Both the position numbers and the translations under genes were made by a program. Shown here in pieces: positions 24,157 to 35,359 of a DNA stretch of 64,000 nucleotides; position 1 is the stretch's first letter, and each line of letters opens with the position of its first letter. Source of the stretch: Mercenaria mercenaria (Eukaryota; Mollusca; Bivalvia; Venerida; Veneridae); the NCBI RefSeq assembly GCF_021730395.1, contig NC_069363.1, positions 50,339,001-50,403,000 on the forward strand. The letters are read 5' to 3'. Below the pieces are notes generated by a model that saw only the letters and a program-made list of their open reading frames with translations, was not told the DNA's origin and made no database searches.

Positions 24157-25227
24157 TTACCTCCGAAGAGCATGATTTGATTCATTCTTTTCTGTTGCTT
24201 TAGAAATATTTCTATTATTCTCTACTATTAACCCCCAAACTTCTTTCATTGTACTTGTAACATTCGCTCTAAACAGCATGACCAAGAATGGACACTTTTC
24301 CTTTTTGACTCTGTAGCAATTGGTAGAAGTTTCAACACCAAATACTACATCTTTGCCATATCTTAAATGTTTATATTGTATTCCTGAAACATTTCTGGGA
24401 ACCAGTCCATACAAATAGACGTCATCCACCCAGAAAAATGGCGTCTCCGTCGCTGATTTGTACAGGGCTGGTACCAGATCATTTGTAATGATAACCACAA
24501 AACCTTGACAATAATCTGGATAGGCTGTTTGGTTACTGAAAAAAGATTCCATCACATACCATTTAGATCTCCGCGTTCTCATAATTTTATTTTTATGAAA
24601 TCGACGACATGACATGTATTTTTTCTTTGTCACAAAAGACGGCATGTACTTTGACAGAAAGTAAAACATATTGACGATCACGTCGTCGTCGACCTTTAGT
24701 ATGATTTTAGCGTTTCTACACTTTTCACTTAACCACTTGTATGCCATGACACCTTTGTATGTAAGGTTGTGATAATCGTCTATAAAGTCACCTTGAAGGA
24801 TGTCAGCATGTTTGTCGAACTCGTTTTCTATAGTTGCCTGCAAGCTCATCTTTTTCACTGCACCTAACAAAAACAATACTCTGACTGTTCCAACATTGTG
24901 ATAATAAGAATTATTGGTCCAAGTTTCTCTTATTGTTTGCCGACGTTCTTGATGGGTTGGAGCCGAGTGCACGATTACCAACACGGATAAATTGACAACC
25001 GAGGTGCACAGCACGGGATTCTCTAGTAAATAAGTTAATTTCACATTAACGCCATGTTTAATGCTTGACGGGAGCTTTTGCACAGGATATTCAATGTGTG
25101 AAATATTCCCCTTAGTCACCTTCGCTATGTCCCCTTGTCTTGGTTGTAGATTAAGCCAAACCAGACATTTCCCAAGAAAAAATACAATTGCGATCAGCAG
25201 AAATGCAGTACGTTTATAGTATTTCAT
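24157..25227 (-). CDS. Beta-1,3-glycosyltransferase, GT31 family (gene 2)
   Basis: Predicted 356-residue single-exon type II Golgi enzyme, a likely beta-1,3-galactosyl- or N-acetylglucosaminyltransferase using a UDP-sugar. Residues 7-26 are the membrane anchor. The stem runs to about residue 75. Landmarks are RETW at 100-103, KVDDDV with DDD at 180-182, YPDYCQG at 236-242 and FWVDDVY at 265-271 (DDVY where EDVY is usual). N-glycosylation sequons are visible at N41, N79, N105, N154, N232, N279, N322 and N340. Length and motif spacing match the family. The first ATG is supported by the identical MKYY start in gene 3. It shares with gene 3 a 69-residue identical block (141-209) and homologous flanks, showing recent duplication. 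No breaks. Confidence 0.93.
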   Translation of the reverse strand: MKYYKRTAFLLIAIVFFLGKCLVWLNLQPRQGDIAKVTKGNISHIEYPVQKLPSSIKHGVNVKLTYLLENPVLCTSVVNLSVLVIVHSAPTHQERRQTIRETWTNNSYYHNVGTVRVLFLLGAVKKMSLQATIENEFDKHADILQGDFIDDYHNLTYKGVMAYKWLSEKCRNAKIILKVDDDVIVNMFYFLSKYMPSFVTKKKYMSCRRFHKNKIMRTRRSKWYVMESFFSNQTAYPDYCQGFVVIITNDLVPALYKSATETPFFWVDDVYLYGLVPRNVSGIQYKHLRYGKDVVFGVETSTNCYRVKKEKCPFLVMLFRANVTSTMKEVWGLIVENNRNISKATEKNESNHALRR

Positions 25228-25252
25228 GCTTCAGATGTGTAATAATACACAT

Positions 25253-25268
25253 GCAATCCTTATTTAAT
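25253..25268 (-). promoter_or_regulatory. Conserved block upstream of GT31 gene 2
   Basis: On the minus strand, ATTAAATAAGGATTGC lies 26 bp before the start codon. Gene 3 has ATTAAGTAAGGATTGC at the equivalent place (42949-42964), with a TATATA-containing stretch between it and the ATG. The block may belong to the core promoter or 5' UTR, or simply reflect recent duplication. Confidence 0.3.
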
Positions 25269-25319
25269 GATTTACTAAATAAACACAAAGGTTCTGTTGT
25301 AAGATGTCAGAACTATTAG

Positions 25320-25530
25320 TTAGATGCCTCCCTGTGAGATGCTTTGATTTCCTGTGAGATGCCTATTTTTCTCTGCGGGATTCTCTTCGAGATGTCAAAT
25401 TTTTTCTGTGAGATGCCAGCATTTTACTGTGAGTTGCAAATATTACCCAATGATGCCTTTAATATTGCTCCATGCACCAGTACTTGTCTGAGAGGTGCCA
25501 ATATTTCAATGAGATGTGAAGTCAGCTAAT
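25320..25530. repeat. Degenerate 21-bp tandem repeats upstream of GT31 gene 2
   Basis: About eight to ten units resembling 'ctgtgagatgcctatattt' recur here with indels. An equivalent and more regular array lies upstream of gene 3 (43028-43260). The unit length keeps one plus-strand frame open for 61 codons, which I read as a by-product. Confidence 0.65.
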
Positions 25531-25639
25531 ATCAGATGCCAAATAATGATTTTGTCGTACTCTTTCGCAGTTTGTTGTAACATCTGTTGTGAAAATTACC
25601 TACAATGTAGAAAAATATGCATGTGTTATAGCCGTATAT

Positions 25640-26078
25640 TTATACTGAAGTCAATCGTATATAAGGTATGTCACTTATTGCAAGTAAAAAAAAAACAAGA
25701 ACACACCCGGCAGGTACCAACGTTAGTATCATATGTGTGAAACATGACAGAGCTCTTATATAACTATAACAAAGCATATGACCAAGACATGCCGTTTAAT
25801 GATTCTATGCCAACTTACTCAAGATGATAAAGAAGTGTACAAATTGATGCTTCTTAATGAACTTACAATGATTTTTACAGATTTTGAAGGCTGCAACTGT
25901 TACAGTATTGAAAAAATGTCGGCTTTAACAAAGGTTTTATGCAGGAAATACAAATTCCTAAGGACAAAAAGGACTGTGCAAAAATGCAAATGTCAGCAAT
26001 AGTTGTTTGTCTACCTAATCACCTAATTATAAAATCAAATGAAAAATATTGCAAAGCTCAAACTCTTAAAATTAATAA
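25640..26078. other. Spacer beyond the GT31 duplication
   Basis: Homology to the gene 3 flank stops near 25610-25620. The rest is AT-rich; two ~70-codon open frames have no recognisable features. Confidence 0.4.
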
Positions 26079-27733
26079 ACAAGAGGGTCATGAATGCCCT
26101 AGATCGCTCACCGGAGTTTCAGAACGAAAACAAGCAATATAGTGTCAACTTTTGAAGAGGAACACATAATATGCTCCAGATGTTGAAAGTTCCATAGGTA
26201 GAATAAGTCATTTAGATAAAGGAATGCGACAAATAACGTACAGTTCAAAGACTGTATGCTTCTAACTTATTTTCAATTGGGTGTAAATGTACATAGGCAA
26301 CGGTGTTTTGAAAGGTCTATTTATATAGGTTATCTGCATTCACCGGTTCATGAGAAGAAGTGTGAGAATGACCCCTATTAGGGGCTAAGAGCACATCCTC
26401 CCTACTTGAACAAGTTTGATAGTAGATCTTAAAATGATGCTATAGACCAAGTTTGATAACGGTCAATCATGCGGTTTTTAGAATGTATTTCTATTTTAAT
26501 GGCCCTTTAGAGGCCCCTCATCCCCTCTCGTAGCCATTTGGAAAATTCGGGAGAAAACCGTACATGATGCTCTAGACCATGTTTAATAAATACCAATCAA
26601 GCGGTTCATGAGAATAACTTATGAAACGTTATTTCAAGTTTTAGCCTAAATGGCATTTACATGGGGCAAAGCGCCCAATTTCAACATATCAGAGAGCGGA
26701 CCTTAAAATATACTACAGACCAAGTTTGATTTGTTTGTTTGTTTGTTTTGAGTTTAACGCCGTTTTTCAACAGTATTTCAGTCATGTAACGGCGGGCAGT
26801 TAACCTAACCAGTGTTCCTGGATTCTGTACCAGTACAAACTTGTTCTTCACAAGTAACTGCCAACTCCCCCACATTAATTATCAGAGGCGGAGGACGAAT
26901 GATTTCAGACTGTAATGTCTGTTATCAAATAGTCAAGGAGAACATACGTCCCGCCAGAGGATCAAACTCGCGACCCCGTGATCCATAGACCAACGCTCTC
27001 CCTTCTGAGCTAAGCGGGCGGGTGAACAAGTTTGAAAAAGATCCATCTATCAGTTCATGAGAAAAACTTGTTTTACGGTGCTCTATGGCCCCGAAAAGGG
27101 ACCAAGCGCTCCACTGAACATAATTGGTAGAAAACCTTATATCGATGCTACAGACAAAGCTTGATGAAGATTCATTGATTGGTTCATGAGTAGCAGTTGT
27201 TCGAAGGTATTTCTACTTTAGCTCTAACGGCCACATTCGGACACATTTGGGAGAACTTAAGATGACGCTATAGAACAAGTTTGATAACTATCCATCAAGC
27301 GCTCATTGGGAAGACGCCATTAAAGCGTATTTTAGTGAAGGTCCTACAAGCGGTTCATGAGAAGAAGACATGTACATGTCTTTTCTATTTTTAACTGAAG
27401 GAGCCTCTAAAAGGGACCGCGTGTCCCCATTTGAATAAAATTTGGATATTTGGATATATCCTTATAGAAATACAATCAAGTGGTTCATGAAAAGTCTTGA
27501 AAGTTTTTTTTCAGCTCTGATGACCTATCAAACTAAAGTAATTGAACATGTTTGGAAGAAGACTATGCCAGAATGCTACTTAAAAATCTTGTTGAAATTC
27601 TGACAAGTAGTTTCAGAGGAGATGTCATCTGAAGAAAAGGGTGAACCGACGATGGACTGATGGATAGACAGACGACGGACGGTGAATGATCACAATAGCT
27701 CATCCGAGCACATCATCCTCAGGTGAGCTAAAA
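26079..27733 (+). repeat. Family-A tandem-repeat element with nested SINE
   Basis: The 5' end is ACAAGAG, hairpin AGGGTCATGAATGCCCT, then GCTCACCGGAG. The 3' end is GACGGACG-rich sequence, hairpin around 27697-27729 and GGTGAGCTAAAA. Between lie degenerate ~170-bp units repeating 'caagtttgat', 'atcaagcggttcatgag' and 'tattt...tagccc'-type phrases. A SINE occupies 26730-27026. It is non-coding. Confidence 0.75.
26730..27026 (-). mobile_element. tRNA-headed SINE with 9-bp target duplication
   Basis: On the minus strand the element starts with a tRNA-like head (CCCGCCCGCTTAGCTCAGAA, box A in TAGCTCAGAAGGGAGAGCG, B box weakened to GAGTTTGATCC). It ends with 'ttacatgactgaaatactg', 'ttgaaaaacggcgttaaac' and an (ACAA)n tail. 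Exact CAAGTTTGA repeats flank it (26721-26729 and 27027-27035). The terminal ~50 bp resemble the 3' end of the SINE at 60074-60464, although the heads differ. Confidence 0.85.
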
Positions 27734-27960
27734 GTGTAGCTGAAAGAAAGCAAAGGCAATAAGGTAAGAATTTTAAGACGACGAGCTAAAACTGCGGTAA
27801 ATGAAAAAGTTACTAACTGCAAGTGTTTTTTTTTTAAATAAAAGGTTATGGTAGATTTACCGGAAGCACATAGCACGCAAAACACAGCCATAGAGCCATG
27901 CATCGCAAAGTAGTCAACAAAAGAAACTGCAACAGAATAATATAGCAGACAGGTGGCTTA

Positions 27961-28497
27961 AAGAAGAGGGCCAAGATGGCCCTAGGTCACTCACCTGAGA
28001 AACAACTATAATAGTGTAAACATGTTTAACCTAGTGACTTCATGGAAACAAATATTTTGGCCAATTTTCATTAAGATTGGACTAAAAATATGGCCTCGAG
28101 TTTAAACAAGTATTTTCTTAGATATGACCTAGTGACCTAGTTTTTGATCCCAGATGACCCATATTCAAAGTTGAGCTAGATTTTATCAAGGCAATCATTC
28201 TGACAAAGTTTTATGAAGATCAATTGAAAAATACAGCTTCTTTCGCATACACAAGGTTTTTCTTTGATTTGACCTAGTGACCTACTTTTTGACTCCAGAT
28301 AACCCATATTCAAACTCGACCTAGATTTCATCAAGGCAATCATTCTGACCAATATTCATGAAGATCAATTAACAAATACAGCCTCTATCGCATACACAAG
28401 CTAAATGTTGACAGACGACAGACGACAAACGACAGACAGACGACGGACGCCGGACATCGAGCGATCACAAAAACTCAGGTGCTCAGGTGAGCTAAAA
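27961..28497 (+). repeat. Short family-A tandem-repeat element
   Basis: It starts AAGAGGGCCAAGATGGCCC (5' hairpin) followed by ACTCACCTGAG. The interior has two to three ~150-bp units with 'gacctagtgacctag', 'catattcaaa' and 'atcaaggcaatcattctgac'. It ends with GACAGACGAC-type sequence and CTCAGGTGAGCTAAAA. The inner part of the 3' hairpin is shorter here than in other copies. Confidence 0.8.
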
Positions 28498-28804
28498 ATC
28501 CAACAATCCAACAATAAACACATGCAAAATACCAAACTGTGTAAGGGATTTATAAATGGGTGTAGTATTTGGGAAAGTGGAAAAAAGCCAGGATGAATAT
28601 TAACAGGTAAAGCCTGGTCATATGGCAACTTTTAAGCTTTTGATGGTAGCGGAAGACAAAACAGACTTATGGTAACTTTGAGTGTGTAATGCAGGTCAAA
28701 CATCACAGAGAACAAGTTAGTAAAAGTTTCAATTAATTCACAAAAGTAGTTACTGAGATACCAGTTTACATGAACAAACAAAACAAAACAAAAACACGCA
28801 CCAT
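28498..28804. other. Spacer, no feature seen
   Basis: AT-rich sequence between two repeat arrays with nothing recognisable. Confidence 0.4.
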
Positions 28805-30966
28805 AATTGCTAAGAACAACGGGGGAATAACGTTAGACTAGATGTGTATCCATAGGACACTGGTTCCCCTTTTCCAGTCATTAACATGGTTTCCTGACTC
28901 TAGGTGCAATATTTTCAGCATATGTTATGCAACATAAACGTCTAAACACTTTATATGTATTTTTCACTACAAGCAGAACACCAAATGCACAAACTTCACA
29001 TGCTATGAAACAATCATCTCATGTTTACATTGTATAACTTTAAGTCGAATACTTCATGAGATACATGCAACACAAACGTTTATGCCCTTCAGGCATACAT
29101 GTATTTCTAATAAGAAAAGTGTCATAACTCTGGTGTTGTACAAAGAAATCCAGAAACGAAACTCAGGGGCCCAAATCCACATGCTGAAATCATTTCTAGA
29201 TGGCTTCATGACTCCATGTCAAACATGTTTAGACATGCGCAACACAAACTTATAAGCAGTCAATCAGTCAAGGGTCATAAATCTAGTCTAGATGAGTAAA
29301 ATCCCAATCAGAACACCTGATGCACAACTTCTCATGCTATATAACACCCAACTGATGTTTTATGACTCTAGGTCAAACATTTTAAGATACATGCGATACG
29401 AATTTGTATGTCTTTTATGCATATTTTTACGAGGTCAAGGGCCATATATCTGGTCTAACCACCAGAAACCCCAAATCGAGTTCGAGGTGCACAACTCTAC
29501 AAGTTGATTAATATGTTGACCCAATGTGTATGCCCTGATATGCATAGTTTTGACTTATTCAAGGGCTATAACTCTTATCTGGTTGTTTGAAATCTAATTA
29601 AACCACCAGGTAAACAAATTAGCATGCTGAATTACGATCCTAAAGGTTTTAAAACTCTCGGTCAACTACGTTTAGTGATATGCACGACACAAATTCGGAC
29701 TGACAAACGTACGGCCATTGCCCACCTCACCCCCAACCCCCACCAAAAAAAAAAAATAGTGGAAAGACCACAAAAGAATACAATAATAATCATTATAATC
29801 TGACTAGAGGTGTGTACACAGGACACTGGGACCTACTTTTCTTGTTACTGTATATAGTTTCATAACTCTAAGTGAAAATATTTTAAGATATATGCAACGT
29901 AAACTATTAAGCACATGTTGTATATTTTTTACTAAGCCTTGAAGGAACATGAGTCTGGTCTGGCCAAGTGAAATCCCAAACAGAACAGAAGGTGCATAAC
30001 TTCATATGCTATATAACAACCCTCTAATGATTTATGAATCTAAGTCATTTTGACATTACATAGGACTCAAACTTTTATGCATTTTCTGTATATTTTGCCT
30101 GAGTCAGGGGTCAAAACTCTGATCTTGTAGAGTGAAATCCTCCCTAGCCCACCCTGTCCCCGAAAAAATGTCTAAGGTCCACAAATTCACATGCTGATTA
30201 ATATTTCTAAATGGTTCATTACTGCAGATGAACTACTTTTTAAGATATATGCAACATTAATTTTTAGGCATTTTATATGTATATTTAACAAAGTCAAGGA
30301 CAATTAGTCTTGTCTGCTTGAATGAAATCCAAAAACGGAATACCAGGTGCGTAAGTTCACATGCTGTTAAACAATCTTCTCATGTTTTAAGACTCTAAGT
30401 CAACCACTTTTTGAGATACATGCGACTCAAACTTGTATAACCTTTATGCATATTTTTGACAATTAAGGACCATAACTCTTGCCTGATCGATAAAAAGCCG
30501 GAACAAAACCCCAGGTGCGCAACTTTACATGCTAAATAATATTGATATTTTATAACCCTAGGTTAAATATGTTTAAGATACGTGCGACACAAATTTCTAT
30601 GTCCTTTTAATGCATATTTTTGACTAAATCAAGGACCATAACTCTGGTCTGGCTGAGTGAAATTTTAAACAAAGCCACAGGTGCAAATTTTCAGATGCTG
30701 TATAACATTCCAATAATGTATTATAATTCTAGTTCAAATATCTTACTGAGATACATGCACATGCGACGCAAACATTTAAGTCCTTTTTTTTGCATATTTT
30801 TGACTGACTCTGGTCTGACTGTGTAAAATCCCAATCTGGTGCACAACATCACAAGTCATGCTGAATAACAATCCTGTGAGGTTTGATGACTCTTGGTCAA
30901 AAACGTTTAAATTATGAGATATCCATGACACAAATTTGAACAATGAATGGACGGACAAGAGCAATT
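28805..30966 (+). repeat. Tandem array of ~180-bp units (family C)
   Basis: Roughly eleven diverged units repeat 'aggtgcacaacttcacatgc', 'tgactctaggtcaaa', 'gagatacatgcgacacaaac' and 'aagggccataactctggtc'. Two units carry 'gactagaggtgtgtacacag'-type starts (28837, 29811). The array ends with ATGGACGGACAAGAG. Related units recur at 55600-55870 and 56760-57215. It is non-coding. Confidence 0.75.
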
Positions 30967-31904
30967 TTAAGTGCACTGTCAAAATAACTGGGGGTTGGGA
31001 GGTTGGGTTAGCACACTGGCCATAGCTTTCGCAGAAGCGGTGGTTCCAACGCCGCGGCGGTGGAGGATTCGTCGCAGAAGCGGTGGAGAAATATGGCCGT
31101 CTGACTATATTTACGCTTTCATCGGTACTTTTTCTAACGAGTGTTTCACGTTTGACTGAATACAACCAGTTGGACATGAGCTCACATGTGCACTCTTCCA
31201 GCCACAAACACTTGTTCAGTGCAATTCTTTGTCATTAATGTAAACACTTCTGTACAGTTTGACGAGGGACTGCCGTTTTTGTAGAATTTCTATCAAAAAT
31301 GGTAAAATCTTGTACAAAACGACCCATGAGCACGTTTTCATCAAAATGTAAGTCTGACACTGTCGAGCAAAAACTTTTCTCCGTAATCGGTGATTTTTCA
31401 TTGCAAGCATACAAAACGATCGACCAAAAATAATTCCAACGCAGTGTGCAGTGGATACAATTGCAACGCATTACAGTGGATCTTGTTTCTTTAAAGTTTG
31501 CCATTGACTTTAAATTTGAGTAAACAGCATTTCCCCAGAATTTTGATTGGGTAGGGCCATGAAATCACTTTGACATTAGACAGCAACAGAAATTGAAAGT
31601 TTAGAATAAATATGATATCGAAATACAAAATGTCAAGTGACAATATTGATTTTCTGATTAAATGCTGACCAGATGCGTCTTCTGCATCGTATGATAAACC
31701 AACTTGACTAAAGTACAATACAATTACTCATACGTAGCATACTATAACAAAATGCCATTGAGCAGCTGTGTTATAGGAGTTAAGACTTTTTACAAGTAGG
31801 CTAATTTACCTCTTCTTCAACAATATCCTTTCATTTTCAGACGTTTACCACAGAATCTCAAAGTATCAAGGAAAAAGTTTAGATTTTGTTCGTAGTGTCA
31901 AGAT

Positions 31905-32257
31905 GAGATTATTTGATAGCCCTTCCTCCATCAGTCGTCTGTCCGTCCGTCGTCCGTCTACAATTTCTTTTGAAGACGATAGAGACTTCATTTTTCAACA
32001 CTGAAGGAGCCAAATGTTCACCTTATGAACATGATAGCAGTGCCATTTTACTTTCGACTTTAACCACACTTACACACAAATTAAGTCACAATAAGATCTC
32101 GGTTCCTATTGAAAACCAGCTAGATTCCGTCATATGTTCAAGAGAAACTACCCCTTAAAGGGGCAAATTTTCTTTTCTGGCCCTCTCAGCCATATAAGGT
32201 TTCATTTATGCTTGGATTTGATACAAAGTTGCATATGTGTGCCCAATCACATAATCT
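31905..32257. repeat. Reverse-oriented scrap of a tandem-repeat element
   Basis: 'gtctgtccgtccgtcgtccg' (31939-31958) is the complement of the GACGGACGG stretch that closes these elements. It is followed by degenerate sequence with no clear end. Confidence 0.4.
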
Positions 32258-32665
32258 CACTACGTCATTTTGAGCTCGAAAGTGAAAGTGGAAACGTAAA
32301 CAAAAGATATAAATCAGGGCGTAAATTTTTTTATTCAATACATTGTGTTAATATCATGTACATCATTCGAAACCTATTTGAAAGTGCTACCCCTGGTACT
32401 ACAATTTTCCCGCCAAAACCTTCTAATTTTAACGCTATTCCTTTTCAACCACTTTCGACAGTATGCGCTCAATGTGCAAGTCAGTTGAACAGGAATAGCA
32501 TTAAAACGCTTTTGGGAAATCGTAGTGCCGGGGATAGCACTTTCAAATAGGTTTTGAATCATATGCATGATATAAACACAATACATAGATTAAAAAACTT
32601 CCGCCCTGATTTTCAATTCTTGTTTACCTTTCTACTTTCAGTTTCGAGCTCAAAATGACGTAGCG
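32258..32665. mobile_element. 408-bp foldback nested in the long-TIR element
   Basis: Arms of about 200 bp share, in reverse complement, 'ctacgtcattttgagctcga', 'aaacctatttgaaagtgcta' and 'gctattcc' blocks, meeting near 32465. Overlapping open frames on opposite strands give similar peptides, as a palindrome requires, and are not genes. Confidence 0.8.
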
Positions 32666-32714
32666 CGATCACGTGATCGCGGTGGTGCATGGAATTTTTA
32701 TCTAAATAATCTCC

Positions 32715-32795
32715 TGGTTTAGTTCGAAACTTTGTCATGTGGGGTCAAAAACTAGGTCACCAGGTCAAATCAAAGGGAAAGCTTGTTAACACCAT
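32715..32795 (-). repeat. Family-A internal unit fragment
   Basis: On the minus strand it reads 'gtgttaacaagctttccctt', 'tgatttgacctggtgacc' and 'tagtttttgacccc', matching the units at 35450-36560. No element ends are present. Confidence 0.65.
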
Positions 32796-33259
32796 ACGCC
32801 ACATTCATGGCCTTATCTTCAGTAATGTTTATCTTGATGATTCTGAGGCTAAGTTTAACATTGAAAGATAAACGGAGAAACAAACAACTAACAACAGACA
32901 AGCAGAAAGAAATGTTACAATAAATGAAAGACAAAAACTTCATTCTCCTCTGAAAACTGTCACAGCGCCAGTCAACCATATTAAGAGACTTTTAACTCCT
33001 TGTTCTAGTGCATAGAGGACTACAAGGAATCAACTCATTTCAGTTATTCTTATTATAACAACTGAAGAGAAATTACAGCTGGAAACATACCTAAATATGC
33101 TAAAACATGATTGAAAAACCTATTAAAATGACAAATTGTTGCAGCATGTGCAGTGTGTTGGAAAATACTCCCCCGCCCCAACCCCAATTCGTACCCGACT
33201 TCGATATTATGTGGCCAAAACAAAAGTAAGAGACAGTAGAAACCCTTTGTATATAATAC

Positions 33260-33431
33260 CTCAGTCACACATACGGCGCGGATAGCTACGTCTAGCCACG
33301 GATAGAAACGTAGTAATCCGTATCGATCCGTACCTGAGCCGTACCCTGAAGTAGTAATCCGTATCAATCCGTACCACTACGTTTCTATCCGTAGCTAGAC
33401 GTAGCTATCCCCGCCGTATGTGTGACTGGGA
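33260..33431. mobile_element. 172-bp palindromic MITE
   Basis: The tips CTCAGTCACACATACGGCG and (from the right) CCCAGTCACACATACGGCG lead into arms sharing 'gatagctacgtctag' and 'ggatagaaacgtagt'. The loop lies near 33345. It is non-coding and could fold as a single hairpin. Confidence 0.8.
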
Positions 33432-34304
33432 TATTAGATAAGTTGGTCTGTTCTATGATGTAAAAAGTCGCATGTGGTAAGCATTTAATCAAAGAATCGA
33501 TATTGTCAGTTGTTATTTTGTATATAATAAGGAAAAAGGAAAATGGAGAAAACCTTCATGCATTAGTATGAATAATCATAACTGAGGTGTATTTAGTACG
33601 AAAGAACATGGCGTTATTATTTGGCAGTTAAGCAAAATAATTATGTTTTAAAATAAAGCTTTTAGTGTGTGCATTCAACAGAACGGAAGTGAAAATCAAT
33701 AGTATATTATTACTAAACAATAAGCTCCTATTGCTGTCTGATGTCAAAGTGATTCCATGGACATACCCCAATCAAAATCCCAGGAAAATACTGTTTACTT
33801 AAGTTAAAAGTCCATAACGAACATTTAAGAAACAAGATCCACCGTAATGCGTTGCAATTGCACCCACCGCACACTGCGTTGGAATCATTTTTGGTCGATG
33901 TTTTCATATGCCTGTAATGGAAATTCACCCATTACGAAAAATAATTTTTGCTTGACAGTGCGGTACTTACGATTTGCTGCAAACGTGCTAAGGGGTCGTT
34001 TTGTACAGGATTTTATCGTTTTTTAATGGGAATTCTACAAAAACGGCAGTCCCTCGTCAAACTGTACAGAAGTGTTTGCATTAATGACAAAGAATTGCAC
34101 TGAGCGAGTGTTTGTGGTTGGAAGAGTACACATGTGGGTTCCTGTCTCACTGGCTGTTTTCAGTCAAACGTGAAAAACTCACCGATGACAGCATAAATGT
34201 AGTCTGTCGGCCATATTTCTCCACCGCTTCTGCGACGAATCCTCCACCGCCGCGGCGTTGGAACTACCGCTTCTGCGAAAGCTATGGCCAGTGTGGTTAG
34301 GGGG

Positions 34305-34770
34305 AGCCAGAAACGGAGCTTATAAAATATTCGGACATGAAAGAAGGTCCTGATAATATGTGTTTGTGCGAATGAACGGAATGACAGTAGGACAGACAGT
34401 TTAAACATATGCCTCCAGGGTAAACGGGGGCATAAAATACAATCGGACATAAAGTTACGACAATGTATGTATGCCCACAACATGTTGTTGATGTGTACTT
34501 AGTTTCATATGAATTAGGTGGAAACTGTACGGAGATTTGAGTACACAAGAAAGTGTGACATACTGGCGGACGAACGAACGGTAAGTGCAAACCGTATTCG
34601 CATCCCTGGTGTTTGACATCGGAGCTTAAAATATTGGACATAAAAGTCTCGAAAATGTGCGCATGTTCACTTCGAGTTGGCAATGTGTACCAAGTTTTAT
34701 GTGAATTGAATGACAACTGTTGGAGTTGAGTACAAAAGGTACAAGGGTAGTATTCAGTTCAGTACGCTAG
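34305..34770 (+). repeat. Family-D tandem units
   Basis: Two units of roughly 200 bp repeat 'cggacataaa', 'gttgatgtgtacttagttt', 'ggaaactgt' and 'gagtacacaagaaagtgtga', followed by 'ggacgaacgaacgg'. Related units lie at 40376-40770 and 57290-58070. Confidence 0.6.
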
Positions 34771-35359
34771 GGTTATTTAAACAGTAGCTTGCACGCCTCG
34801 TGTGATCCGTCCTGGCAAAATCTAGAGCCGAATACAAATCCCAGATCAAGCTACTGTTATAGTAACTCTTTTATCAGTCAACTCCGGCATTTCATTTTTA
34901 ACAAAGGATGACAAAATACTCGCCTGAACATGTTTTGTGTGCGCTATTTATAAAACATGGTCTGGCCATGAATATCAATTTACGGAAGTAGTTCGGGCAC
35001 ATGCACAGTACAGCGTTTTCAGTGCAATACGGAAGTAGGTTTATGTCTGTTTGTATTAACATATAAAACTTATACAAGCCCATTTGTTTAAAACAATTGC
35101 ATAGCTATAATAAATACAGTGATTGTATTACAAACCTGCACGCAATTCTATAACTAAGGTGTGTGACGCCCGTGTAAGTTGAATAGCTCTCACTATTCTT
35201 AAAAAAGTCTGGCTAAAAAGGGACAAAACCTAAAACACATAATTTGACATGAAATTTTTATCAACGTATGTATATCTACTTCATGTTTATGGTAGATGCC
35301 AATTTCCACTGAAGTTGAATGGAAACTGAAGCAATCATGAGAAGATATGAGTACTCAAA
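34771..35359. other. Spacer with a weak family-D remnant
   Basis: No gene. The 35160-35360 part keeps 'gacatgaaatttt' and 'ctacttcatgtttatgg'-like phrases from family D. Confidence 0.4.

Larger units (their letters stand above)
31012..34295. mobile_element. 3.3-kb element with ~580-bp terminal inverted repeats
   Basis: The left arm 31012 to about 31595 is repeated in reverse complement at about 33727-34295. Shared blocks include CACACTGGCCATAGCTTTCG at the tips, 'ccaacgccgcggcggtgg' and 'gaattctacaaaaacggcag' (as complement). Exact GTTAG repeats flank the element (31007-31011, 34296-34300). The interior has no transposase; it holds a foldback (32258-32665), a MITE (33260-33431) and minus-strand scraps of family A. 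The superfamily is unresolved. Confidence 0.85.

Noticed and set aside
25344-25529. Heptapeptide-repeat frame (CEMPIFL-like)
   Set aside because: A 21-bp repeat keeps a frame automatically; the equivalent frame beside gene 3 is interrupted by stops.
30776-31207. 143-codon minus-strand frame and its partner at 34160-34483
   Set aside because: They are the same inverted-arm sequence of the long-TIR element read in related frames, with no recognised domain.
32134-32586. Open frames of 138 and 70 codons on opposite strands with similar peptides
   Set aside because: They lie in the two arms of a foldback, so the similarity is forced by the palindrome; no domain is present.
31007-34300. Assignment of the long-TIR element to Transib
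   Set aside because: The 5-bp duplication fits, but the CACACTG tip departs from the known consensus and no transposase is present.
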